From Xestospongia bergquistia (taxonomy: Eukaryota; Porifera; Demospongiae; Haplosclerida; Petrosiidae): DNA of 64,000 nt. Each line of letters begins with the position of its first letter. Positions within the stretch are counted from its first letter, which is position 1. Positions 46,001-57,300 of this stretch are shown here, piece by piece. The DNA is taken from assembly GCA_963965975.1 (NCBI GenBank), contig OZ014411.1:3767001-3831000 (forward strand), read 5' to 3'. Position numbers and translations under genes: made by a program. Under the pieces are notes generated by a model. It saw only the letters and a list, made by a program, of their open reading frames with translations, did not search any database and was not told the DNA's origin.

Positions 46001-47082
46001 ACACGTGCTAAAGCTACTGCTGAACCTTCATCAACAGGTATGTTAACTTGTCACTGTTTCTGTCACAAATTGGTATTACTATCTAGGCACTAATAGCACT
46101 CGTAGTCTCACTCGTGCTAAAGCTACAGCTTCAACAACAGGTATGTTAAGTTGTCAGTGTTCCTGTCACAAATTGGTATTACTATCTAGGCACTTATAGC
46201 ACTCGTAGTCTCACTCGTGCTAAAGCTACAGCTTCAACAACAGGTATGTTAAGTTGTCAGTGTTCCTGTCACAAATTGGTATTACTATCTAGGCACTAAT
46301 AGCACTCGTAGTCTCACACGTGCTAAATCTACTGCTGAACCTTCATCAACAGGTATGTTAACTTGTCAGTGTTTCTGTCACAAATTGGTATTACTATCTA
46401 GGCACTTATAGCACTCGTAGTCTCACTCGTGCTAAAGCTACAGCTTCAACAACAGGTATGTTAAGTTGTCAGTGTTCCTGTCACAAATTGGTATTACTAT
46501 CTAGGCACTTATAGCACTTGTAGTCTCACTCGTGCTAAAGCTACAGCTTCAACAACAGGTATGTTAAGTTGTCAGTGTTTCTGTCACAAATTGGTATTAC
46601 TATCTAGGCACTAATAGCACTCGTAGTCTCACTCGTGCTAAAGCTACAGCTTCAACAACAGGTATGTTAAGTTGTCAGTGTTCCTGTCACAAGTTGGTAT
46701 TACTATCTAGGCACTAATAGCACTTGTAGTCTCACACATGCTAAAGCTACTGCTGAACCTTCATCAACAGGTATGTTAACTTGTCAGTGTTTTTGTCACA
46801 AATTGCTATTACTATCTAGGCACTTATGGCACTTGTACTCTTAAAGCTACATCTAAGGAAATGAAGAAAAGTGTTAGAGGTGAAATGAATTTTATTGGCC
46901 AGTTATCATTAATAGTTTCTATTCTAGTTAGTAATTGCCTACATAAACCTTGTGCTCATCCAAGGGCAACCACTTGGGTGAATTGTTCGAATTGCCTGCA
47001 GTGGTACCATTGCAGTTGTGTCAATGTATTATACACTGTTGCCAAGAGAAAAGACTTTAATTATGTTTGTGAAAACTGTTAA
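43086..47082 (+). CDS. Transposase of the inner element: psq/CENP-B HTH, DDD catalytic domain, microexon linker, PHD finger
   Basis: Proposed exons: 43086-43110, 43158-43211, 43259-45097, 45628-45711, ten microexons (45766-46770), and 46820-47082. They sum to 2,829 nt, an exact frame of 942 residues. A psq-type HTH (RQAAEEYQIPKSTL) lies at about residues 54-96, followed by a CENP-B-type HTH. The catalytic Asps are in NCDETGM (217), LLLLDGHSSH (324) and QPLDKG (360). A C4HC3 PHD finger ends the protein (C895, C900, C911, C914, H919, C922, C939, C942). All introns are phase 1. If the donor at 45098 is not used, the frame runs on to a stop at 45145-45147, giving a version without PHD. It acts in the nucleus on the TIRs. 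No break is seen, so it may be active. Confidence 0.8.
45628..46770 (+). repeat. Tandem microexon array, inner element
   Basis: After a founder-like 84-nt exon (45628-45711) come ten exons: 45766-45825, 45875-45928, 45978-46037, 46087-46140, 46190-46243, 46293-46352, 46402-46455, 46505-46558, 46608-46661 and 46711-46770. They are 54 or 60 nt long, so repeat units are 103 or 109 bp. Each intron is 49 bp, from GTATGTTAA to TATCTAG. The units encode GT(D/N/Y)STRSLTRAKAT followed by AEPSST or ASTT. No unit has a stop in the phase-1 frame. Exon 2 of the same gene (43158-43211) encodes a diverged copy, TSSIHSLTHAKVTSSST. Confidence 0.85.
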
Positions 47083-47304
47083 TTTTTGTATTAATGGTTT
47101 TTGACTGCAGTCTCAAATGACAAGCATTGCATTCAACTTGCATACATCACTGAGATACACCATCTCTAACACCACAGCGCACTGCATGCAAACTCTAAAT
47201 TATTTGATGTCTAAAGTTCTACATTTCAAAAGCCATTAGAAGACAGTTGTGTCCATTACGACTATAAACGTACCAGTTGAATAATTATAGAGCTAGACCA
47301 TCAT

Positions 47305-47704
47305 TGATGAAGGTGTGTCCGAATACTCATGTCCACACCCATTCAGATCTTTTGCTCTTTGGAGACGTGAACTCCTTGCTGAAAGAAATGGTTTGGCTAT
47401 GGTGTTGTAGTTCAGTCATCAATCAGTCCTGCCAGCCATAGCTTTCTCAGTTTGCTTGATCGTGAGAAGAGTTTTGCCACTCGTACGAATTGACATTATT
47501 GTTGTCCGCCTACGCATGTGCCCGAAATATTTTTTATAAACTTTGTTGCTCCGCACAGTAAAGATAAGAAATTATCAAAGGTATCAGAATAAACAAGTAA
47601 AGGATTATACTTTATGGTAGCAGGGTAAAGAAGTTCGTTCTTTCGCACGTTTGTCCTGTGGGAGGCGGCCGAAAGTGATCCGCCCGATCTTGTGTAATTT
47701 ACTC
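47305..47704 (-). repeat. Terminal inverted repeat, inner element, transposase 3' side
   Basis: The 400-bp reverse complement of 39610-40009, ending ...GTAATTTACTC and followed by the duplicated TA. Confidence 0.9.
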
Positions 47705-47706
47705 TA

Positions 47707-49488
47707 TAGTCATTGCAAATACTCTTTTGAGACTGACAATTGAATACAGGTACCACTACTTGAAATGTATCGGGAGTGCAGGATGGATACATGTAAGGAT
47801 TAAATGCAGGAACCAATGAATGTGTAGCCATATCACTGTTAACAAGTGTGATATCATGTGACAAAGGAGAACCTAGATTGGCCTCTGGATTAACATCATT
47901 AGATGACTGATGCATTTCTTTCCATGAATTGTAACGATTATCAGAATCTCTATCATAACCTTCTTCAAATCTTCTCTGAAAACGTAACTCTTCTTCCTGT
48001 GTGAATTCAGGAACAGCAGATCTGCGTTGTTGCCGCACAGGGCTATACAGTGGTATAAACTTCAACCCAGTGCGCTGTGCAAGAGTACTGGTGGTTGTAT
48101 CTTTCACCAGTGGAACAATCATATCCCTCTTCAAGGGGTAAATCCCTGTACACTTGAAACCAGCCTGAATATTTTTTAAAGTCATTGAATGCATCCATGC
48201 TTCACCAAACAATTTGGAAAACGTGAACCTGCTAACAACCTTCCCAGGATTGTCAGCCAAAAACTTCCGACACACTTCTTTCCAAGAGGTTTTTAATGGA
48301 CCAAATGGGCCCTTATCTAGTGGTTGTGTTTTGTGTGATGAATGAGGTGGTAGACAGAAAATTATCATTTTCTCCTCAGCAGCTTTACTGATAATGGAAG
48401 GATTGTAATGTGATGAGTGGCCATCTAGTAATAGGAGTAGAGGACGAGCAGCAGGAGCATGAGGCAAAAAGTGATGTACAAACCATAAATCAAATAATTC
48501 ACTAGTTATCCACCCTGAATCTGAGAGACCATACATAGTCCCAGGGACCTCACCATCACACATTGCTGGTCTAAGACATTTCCTGTCAAACAGCACAAAA
48601 GGTGGCAAACAATATCCAGCAGCATTACAACAAGCAAGGACAGTCATCTGGGTTTTATTTCCCGTTGTTACTGCTCTCGGATGTTTGATACCTTTAGCCA
48701 CTATGCCCTTTGGAAACTTTGGATTGAGAGGCATTCCCGTTTCGTCGCAATTAAATATCTGATTAGGTTTTGAAACAAGGTCATTATCCAGAACTGTCTG
48801 CTCTAGTAAATCAAAGTAATTACTTAATACATCAAGAGTGCATGCTGCTGCACGATTATTGGCAAGTTGCTCAGTGGTCCGAAGTGAAATTTCGGAATGC
48901 CGCTTCTTAAAACCTTCCCACCACCCACTGGACATTGTTACATTTTTGCCTTTTTGGTTAACTGCAATTTGAACTAATGACAAGACTTCCTTTCTTGTTC
49001 GTGGGAATCCAATCTTTGCTGTTTCCAAAATAAAGGATACCAACTCTTCTTCTTCACTTTCTGTCAAATACCTTTGACCACTTTTACTACCACTTATTAC
49101 CTTTCCGGACACGTGATCTTGTAGCGTAGATTTGGGTATTTGGTACTCCTCTGCTGCTTGTCTAATAGATATGCCATCTTTAACAGCACTGCATGCAAAT
49201 TCTAAATCGCTTAATGTCCAAGTCCTATATTTTGTAGGCCGAGTAGAAGACGATGGAATAATAGATGTTGAGCAAAATATACGTTCACATAAGGGAAGTG
49301 TTTTGTCCTTTACGACTAGATAAAATAATTATAATAACACAAACATTGACAAGTTAACATACTTGTTGATGAAGAAGTAACTTTAGCATGAGTGAGACTA
49401 TGAATGCTACTAGTATCTAGATAATAATTAATAGTAACATAAACACTAGTAAGTTAAACATACCTGTTAATGTATAACCTTCAGCCAT
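47707..49488 (-). pseudogene. Transposase of the outer element, 5' part (interrupted)
   Basis: Exon 1 is 49488-49464, exon 2 is 49416-49363, and the catalytic exon runs from 49315 to 47707. The protein matches the inner copy through SICNDY and then runs into the inner element's TIR. All three catalytic Asps are present, but the C-terminal third of the gene is now displaced to 40232-42446. Confidence 0.85.
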
Positions 49489-49727
49489 AGCTTTAGAGAG
49501 TGACCACGTTAAGAGACCACGTTGACATCAAAGGCTAGCAAAGGCCACAATGAGAGCAACAACCACGTTGAGATCAAATGCCACAATGAGAGTGAACACG
49601 TTGAGAGTAAAGACCACAATGACGTTGAGAGCAAAGTTAAAGGTGAGAATGAGAGCAATAATGAGAGCAATAGCCAATTTGAGAGCAAAGTGCAAACACG
49701 TTGAGCCACGTTGAGAGCACGCTACAC

Positions 49728-50127
49728 TGATGAAGGTGTGTCCGAATACTCATGTCCACACCCATTCAGATCTTTTGCTCTTTGGAGACGTGAACTCCTT
49801 GCTGAAAGAAATGGTTTGGCTATGGTGTTGTAGTTCAGTCATCAATCAATCCTGCCAGCCATAGCTTTCTCAGTTTGCTTGATCGTGAGAAGAGTTTTGC
49901 CACTCGTACGAATTGACATTATTGTTGTCCGCCTACGCATGTGCCCGAAATATTTTTTATAAACTTTGTTGCTCCGCACAGTAAAGATAAGAAATTATCA
50001 AAGGTATCAGAATAAACAAGTAAAGGATTATACTTTATGGTAGCAGGGTAAAGAAGTTCGTTCTTTCGCACGTTTGTCCTGTGGGAGGCGGCCGAAAGTG
50101 ATCCGCCCGATCTTGTGTAATTTACTC
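49728..50127 (-). repeat. Terminal inverted repeat, outer element, transposase 5' side
   Basis: The 400-bp reverse complement of 42447-42846. It ends the outer element and is followed by TA and the old flank TTCACCG. Confidence 0.9.
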
Positions 50128-50129
50128 TA

Positions 50130-50926
50130 TATTCACCGCGGTAAAAATTCATGATTTGGGATTATGTACTGCATCACCCAGGCTTTGCAGCCACACCCTA
50201 TTGAAAGTTTTATTAATGTTAGCTACATCTGCTACGTCTTATACGTTATGCCAAGCTTCACTCAAGAATCATGATCCAGTAAACCCTATCTTAAAGCTTT
50301 ATCAATCTAGTTTCTTCATATGATCGCGGAGCCTCCTACATTAATAGTTTAACCAGGAAATGAAATGTAGTTTCATGATTTGTTGTTTTCCTTACACTAA
50401 GACATGTACATGTAGATATACATGTAATACTTGTACATGGACATGTAGTACATAAAATAACTGGACTGGCAATAGGAGCAGCTATTGAGAATCAGAGTGT
50501 ATTACTGTTGCCATGGAGATAAGCAATAAAAAATATTCATGTACAAGTGCTACATGGAAATTTACATGTATTACATGTGCATGTGCTACATGAGAGAGCA
50601 ATATAACAATTTGCTCCCTTTTCTATAGAGAGAGCATAATTATTGTGCCACATACAGTTATTTTAGTGACAAAACATAGCAATATTTATGTAGTACTTCC
50701 ATGTCTAGCTAGACATTCACTTAATTTAGTAATGGTTAACATTTCCAGTGACAATATTTAACTGTGCATGGTACAGCTTGAATAATTTTTTTTATTCTGT
50801 GAGCTTGCAATGTAATATGAAATACACAATTTATAATATTTTTTTATTTAAGTGCACAACAACTATTATCAATCATTATAATGAAATTTTACTAAAATCA
50901 AATATATATGACAGAACTAGTATAGA
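50130..50926. other. Old flank of the transposon, matching 31640-32170
   Basis: It continues the E2 upstream region after the insertion, with a second cluster of ACATGT-type palindromes (50400-50600). From about 50600 it diverges from the E1/C interval. No gene is seen. Confidence 0.6.
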
Positions 50927-51150
50927 TATGGTGAAACTAAAATTTCAGACAATACAATCTATCTCTTGAGGTGGAAATGCCATGTTGTGCTTATCCAAAG
51001 TGGGAAACAAATTTTCCATACATGAAGAGTTGTCTTTATAAGCAGAACAAGATAATTGCACTTTCATTGGTTGTTTATTAGGAACATAATTACCTTGTAC
51101 AGCTGTTGTTAGAGAAAATATAAAAAGGAGAATGAAAAGTTTGACGACTG
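50927..51150 (-). pseudogene. Fibrinogen-like fragment E3
   Basis: This matches the first 70-75 codons of E1 and E2 (signal peptide region to about the FPPQEIDRI segment). The start codon is lost, there are several substitutions, and everything 3' of about 50927 is missing. A relic of a third gene of this family. Confidence 0.8.
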
Positions 51151-51890
51151 TTCTTTGTTATAGAGTGTCTATCCCTTCCCACTAATCAAAATTCTAATAT
51201 ATTTTGTGTTAATCATATTTATTGCAAAATGTATTCATGATCTTCAATTGTACAGTCATGTGTTTTAACAATCAATTATGATTGCATGTGTTATCTTGAG
51301 GGTTGGCAGCCTTGGCACGCTTTTCAAGACTTGTAGGATCTAGTATTGGTATATAGAAAGCTGTCAGTGAACAAAACTAATCAGTTTATCTTCACTTTAA
51401 ACAAGCAACTCTAACATAATGTCTAATACAATGTAGTTAGAATTATAAGAATGGACAGTCTGGTTTTTTGAAAGAGATGGTGAAATATAAAACAGTCATA
51501 ACAAAGTCAATGGAGATGACAGGCATGAGTATGTGCTAGTGGAGGAAGATGTGAAGCAGAGAGAGAGGAAAGCAAAACAAACAAAAAAACTTGAAAGGGC
51601 AGGAAAACTTAATCCTGCCATTAAAAACACTAGATGTTCTCTTCTCAAAGCAAAAGCTTTTTTCTTATTATGTTGATAACACTTCTTACTTTTTCTATCT
51701 GCATTACTTTTAAATTAAATTAAAATAACACAAAGGATTTAGTAACTGTAAAGTCAATGTGTGTACAGCTACATGTGAGATAAGTTTATTCAGAGACAGT
51801 GAAAGTAATTTAATATGTTAGACAACTGTATGTGTTTGTGTTGTGCTCACTTGAAGTGTGTGTATGGATACAATAATACAATGTATGTCC

Positions 51891-51947
<57 letters not shown>

Positions 51948-52214
51948 TATACAAGAGTATATTACTTTTCTTTGAACTAAAAATAGTGAAATTCAGTCAG
52001 ATAGAAATTCTTTCACTTCACTTCACCAAATGTCTGAGGCTCAAATTGTGTCAGAAGAGAGCTGAATCTATAGCTATTCTAGTGCATGCAAACGGTGAGG
52101 AGTTGTTTTACAAACAATAATGGATGATTTATTATTCTATTTGTTAATAGTTATTAAAACATCTTTTTGATGTTTCAATTCTATTACATCATGCCTCCTT
52201 ATTAAATTCATAGT
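51151..52214. other. Intergenic sequence with weak coding-like patches and a TA microsatellite
   Basis: A charged coding-like patch on the plus strand (about 51500-51676, including EEDVKQRERKAKQTKKLERA) and one on the minus strand (about 51370-51285, including PILDPTSLEKRAKAANPQ) are visible, but no gene can be built. A (TA)n run lies at 51894-51946. Confidence 0.4.
51894..51946. repeat. (TA)n microsatellite
   Basis: About 25 uninterrupted TA units. Shorter TA runs follow at about 52699-52730, 53650-53678 and 54063-54093. Confidence 0.95.
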
Positions 52215-52399
52215 GGTTTTTAACCCCGCCCATGGAAGGGTGTGCTATATATATGGATCTCTGTCATAAAAATATTAAGGTTTTTTGTGTTCAAGGTATG
52301 TCTATAAATATAATCTTTTTATAGTTAAATAATATATTTTTTTAGACTCAAGTATCAAGTTTTATGCCCTTAGTTGGATCTTATACTGATCTGTGACTT
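52215..52399 (+). promoter_or_regulatory. Candidate promoter with two non-coding leader exons, probably of gene D
   Basis: A GC-type box (AACCCCGCCCATGG) is followed by TATA (GCTATATATATGG, about 52244-52256). Leader exon 1 ends at 52295 (CAAG|GTATGT). Leader exon 2 is 52346-52399 (54 nt, donor GTAAGT). The order, spacing and exon length match 6870-7046 upstream of gene B. It lies 2 kb upstream of the start codon of gene D, whose own acceptor is at 54320. Confidence 0.5.
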
Positions 52400-52694
52400 G
52401 TAAGTTATATGTGTACGTTAATTTTGTTTTAAATTACAGTGTTGTGTATTATGAAATATTTTGTGTACTTATAAATATTATGTTTTTGATTAGTTAATGA
52501 AACTAAACACAAAACAATTGCACATATTTAATTTATGTTGCTAATACTGTTAGTGAGCATGTAATAGTTTATTAACACAGAAATGTTTGGCTACAAATTT
52601 AAGGTACAAGGTTAATTAAGTTCATGTTAAATTCACAGTAATCACTCCTTCATTAAGATCATTAGAAGTATAAACATTGATATAATTGATGCAC

Positions 52695-52730
<36 letters not shown>

Positions 52731-53646
52731 CATGTTTGGAAGTAGAGAGAGAAGACTGAAAGTTCTACAGCTGTTTGTTATTACCTAATGTAATAAATGG
52801 TAGCACTATTAAAATAGATTAATTTATTTCACTAATATATGGTTATGCAGGTTGCATGTAACATGCTTTTTAACAAAACTGTGAACATAACAATGTTTTT
52901 ATTGCTAATGTAATATAACATTGACTGTTTATATAGCTAATGGTTAAATCTAATAATGATTATTTATTCTTAGCAAAATAAATGCATATTCATTATAAAA
53001 ATAGATTGGTTGACTTAACCAATATATTATTATACAAGACATATGCAAAAAATTGTTTCAGGCAAAAAAGTAAGCATGATGCTGTTTTGATTGTTAATGT
53101 ACTATGGGATTGGCTGTTTATGTAGATAATGGTAGAAAGATAAGATGGTTGGCCAGGATTGTTGTTCATCATATGTAAACTCCAATCAAAATAAAGCAAA
53201 TGTTATTGTTAACAATTATGGCAGTTTGGATTATATTACTGTTATTTTATAATGTTCAGTAAAACATTATTTGATTCATTTTCATTCATATGAAATACAA
53301 ATAAAAGCTATTAATAGTTCTATGATGGATCTGCACAAAACAAAGTAGGCATGGCATTGCGTAATTGGCTAAAAGTGTATCTTAGTTAATTAACATAACC
53401 ATACTTATTAATTAAACACATTTTATACACAAATGCCTTTTACTTAATGTCTTTACAACCAATATATGCTCAGTACGAACCAAAATCAGTAAAGAAGTTA
53501 GTTCAATGAGTTATATAATGCATTCTGTAATTAAATTAAATGTTGTCGTTCCAACTACTCTATCATGTATGCTATATAAGATAGAAAAGACAGAAAGGTC
53601 AAAGTCCTACAGTTGTTTGTTAGTACCTAATACAGATTGTTCATCA

Positions 53647-53681
<35 letters not shown>

Positions 53682-54062
53682 TGTAAAAACTAATTAGTTG
53701 ATTTTACAGGTTGCATGTATATCAAATCATTTGATGCAAAAAGTAAACATAACACTGTTTTGTTAACTATTGTACTATGACATTGACTGATCATGTAACT
53801 AATGGTTAGATCAGTTTTTGGTTCTTAGAGATATATAACCTATGGATTCATATATATGCACTATAATCTGCTCTCTAATTAATCTCAAATAACGTGAATA
53901 TTAAGATTTGATAAGTTATTTTAGCCATTCATAAACGTTACTGATTAGTATGCATCAATACAAAATACAAATAACAAATTACTTTGTTCTAACCATGCAT
54001 TAGGTACAGAAACTGTCAATTCCACAGGAGTCTTTATACTGTTTCTATAGAGCGTAATTAAT

Positions 54063-54099
<37 letters not shown>

Positions 54100-54320
54100 T
54101 ATCATTATTTGCTTTTGAAACTATTCACATGAAAGTTAAAATGAAAGTAACTGGTAATAATAATTAGGATGGGTGCAAAAGAAAATGGCTGTCAATTCAT
54201 TCTACTTCATTACAATGCTTTCAAACATCCATTAAAGTTGAATCATACGTTATGTTAACCAGTTCCATTGCATTCACATATTATTTATTTTGGTTATTTG
54301 TTTTCTTGTAAATCTTACAG
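52400..54320 (+). other. Presumed leader intron of gene D
   Basis: AT-rich, without a recognisable gene. From about 52987 onward it aligns with 32170-33500 upstream of pseudogene C. It contains several TA runs and ends at acceptor AATCTTACAG. Confidence 0.5.
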
Positions 54321-54348
54321 ATTATGTTTATATGAACACAATCAAAGG

Positions 54349-57300
54349 ATGAAACAATTGTTCATTGTTTTGTTTGCCATTGCTCTCAGTACAAATGTTG
54401 TATCTCAGACCTTTTTAACTCCATGTTTAAATGGTACTGTACGTTTGTACAGTGAGTCTGGCAGTTACTTTAGAAGATATGGTCGAGTAGAAGTGTGTTT
54501 GAATAATATTTGGGGTACAGTGTGTGATGACTTCTGGGATGAAAAAGATGCATCAGTGATCTGTAAAATGTTAGGATATTCTTCTTATGGTAAATAGTTC
54601 ATACATTATTGCTAATTTAGTGACATTTTGTACAGGAGCCTCAGCTCTGTTTAACAGATTTAATGAAGGACAGTGGAATGTACACATTAATGACTTAAAT
54701 TGTACTGGAAATGAAGGAACAATTTGGGACTGTCCTCATAATAGTCTTGACAATTATACGTGTAATCATTATGATGATGCTGCTGTGGTATGCCAATGTA
54801 AGTATTTATTAAATGAATTTATTTTTTGTCATTATATTAGTATTAAGACTTTATAGTGCATATATTACTATTGAACAATTATTTTACATACAGAACAACT
54901 AACTATACTAAAATCTATTTTATTTACTAACTCAATATATTTACTGAAGAAAACCACTTTTTATCACCTGACTTTTTTATATATCTAATTGTTAATTTAG
55001 TATCAAATGTTAATGTCACTACTTGTAAAACTGGTGAGATGAGACTTATTGGAGGATCAGTACACAATGAAGGACAAATGGAAATATGTATCAATGGAGT
55101 ATGGGGAGCTATTTGTTTATATCCTTGGAACTTATTTGCTACTAAATTAATTTGCAAGCAACTTGGATATCAGGAATATGGTAACAATAATTGTATAGTG
55201 TAATTATCATTGTAAATTATGTGTCTTTAGAAGGAACAATAAAACATTCAAAACCTATCCTCAGTAGCGTTATTCATGTGTATGGCACATACTGTAATAC
55301 TCAATACTCAACATTGTTAAGTTGTGCATATCAATATCAATATCCATATCAATATTATTATTATTATTATTATAATTATTATTGTGACATCAAGTGTGAA
55401 CGTAAGTTATCCTTTGTTAAATGTTAATGTATTTATGAGCTTTATAGCCTCATGCACTGATGGTGTTGTTGAACTATATAATGGTGTTGGGACTATTTAT
55501 GGCCTTGTGAGATATTGTGTTAATGGTACTTGGAGTCATTTATGTGGAGACATAAACTCTAAAGTTGATAACAACCTTGCCAGTGTTATTTGCTCTGAAT
55601 TAGGATATTCTCCTTATGGTTAGTGACTTTATTCTATTAATGTTCTTTTTCATATGAATCAAAAGGTGCTATAAGTTCAAAACAATGGAATTATCAGTCA
55701 TATACTCATCATTTGTTTAATGTGCAGTGCAGTGGACATGAAAAGCAATTTTTAGAATGCCATCATGAAACTTTTTCTACTAAAATTTGTCAGACAACTG
55801 TGACTGTATACTGTCAAAGATGTAAGTTACATTAATCCAATTGCACATTAATGTCATAATAATCACATGATGTTAATTGATTTAGTAATAACATCGTTTT
55901 AATTAATACTACAGCTACTATTGATGTACCTGTTAATTGTACTGATGGTGATGTCAGACTTTATGGACATTCTACACCAAAAGAAGGAATACTGCATGTA
56001 TGTGTCAACAGAGCATGGGGTGCTGTCTGTAGAAATGATTACTGGACTTATCTTGATGCCTTTGTAGTTTGCCGTCAACTTGGATATCCTGGATATGGTA
56101 TTTTAATTAGTGTTATCTTCTAATATTTGACTACTAGCAATTTGTCCATGTTTAATTACAAGTATGTCCATGTTTGACAAAGCATGTACATTGTTAACAT
56201 ACTGTCACATATACTATTATAGTTTCGCTGAGAGTTCTCTTAACTATACTGGTGAGTAGGAGAAATTGTTGGTAGTATGCAAGGGCCACACTCCCTAAGC
56301 TGTTACTAATAACCAGGATATCTATTTTAATGAAGTACCTCTATGTGCCATTGTTTAGGTATCTGGCACGTGATAGCAGCCACTATGTAAACATGGCCTG
56401 GATTGCCCATTGAAATGTATCCCACCTAAAATACAAAGAAGACACTGAGACTTATTCGTGAGATTAGAATAATAGGCAACAGACTTTGTTGTGTCAAAAT
56501 TCAAAACTGTTCTTAGCTTGACTACAGCTTTTTTTGTTACACCACATAACAACAGTTTTAAATTACATTATTCTTGACAAATATGGACACAATGTACATT
56601 TAGTGTAGCTACGAGGCAACGTAATTACTGAACAAGGCAAGGTAAAAATTCCCCCAAAAATTGTTTGATGATATTCCCTCTTCAAGTTTGTAGATAATTG
56701 TATTCTTTTGTAGATAGATTAAATCTACAATATTAATTCCTTTTATAATAAACAGACAGATAAACACATGAGCAAAGCAAGTACTTTAATCCTCACCCAC
56801 ACAAAGAGTTGTGAGGGTTATGGATTACAGATACTAATACTGTTAATAACCACATAGACTAATACCATATATCAGATGTTAGAGCTATAACCACAGACTG
56901 ACCCGGGTTAATATCTCAATGATAATAGCATGAGCTTCTGTTCAATATAATATTGTTATAATACATAACAATTTCTGTAATATTCATTAAAATATTACTT
57001 GTATAATTTGTCATTACTAGATACTGATACTACAGTCTGGACTAATGAAAATTACCCTGTAATGATACCAAACCTGAACTGTTTAGGTGATGAGATCAAT
57101 TTGAGTCAATGTAATTTTCTAATTGGAACATATATTCAACAATGTACTTACAATGCTGTTAAAATAAAGTGCCTATCAGGTATAAAGTTTACTATATGAC
57201 TGCCTATTAATCTAACACAACAGAACCATGTACTACTGGAGATGTACGTCTTATTGGTGCTTATTACTATGGTAGAGTACAGGTATGTATAGGAGGAGTG

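Larger units (their letters stand above)
42447..47704 (+). mobile_element. Inner, complete pogo/Tigger-like DNA transposon, 5,258 bp
   Basis: It is bounded by 400-bp inverted repeats and a duplicated TA (42445-42446 and 47705-47706). It lies inside the transposase gene of the outer copy, in the opposite orientation. Order: left TIR, CTCAACGTGG-type repeat array, exon 1, exon 2, catalytic exon, AT-rich spacer, microexon array, PHD exon, right TIR. It has the same length as the outer copy. I found only one base difference where I compared them (the TACATAG near 45425 reads TACGTAG in the outer copy), so the insertion is very recent. Confidence 0.93.
39610..50127 (-). mobile_element. Outer pogo/Tigger-like DNA transposon, split by a copy of itself
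   Basis: The termini are inverted repeats starting GAGTAAATTACACAAG, with TA on each side (39608-39609 and 50128-50129). The element's own DNA is 39610-42446 plus 47707-50127, together 5,258 bp. The inner copy (42447-47704) occupies the middle. A paralogous empty site at about 31631-31640 (TTAATCATTTCACCG against TTAAT[TA]TTCACCG here) confirms the borders. TA duplication, psq and CENP-B domains and the DDD triad place it in the pogo/Tigger branch of Tc1/mariner. Its transposase gene runs on the minus strand and is interrupted. Confidence 0.92.

Noticed and set aside
46861..47082. PHD-finger ORF as a separate 73-aa gene
   Set aside because: The frame is open upstream to acceptor TATCTAG at 46819 and starts with the repeat-like GTYGT sequence, so it is a terminal exon and not an independent gene.
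49132..49323. 63-aa ORF antisense to the transposase N-terminus (also 43251-43442)
   Set aside because: It lies opposite the psq-domain coding exon and has no family features.
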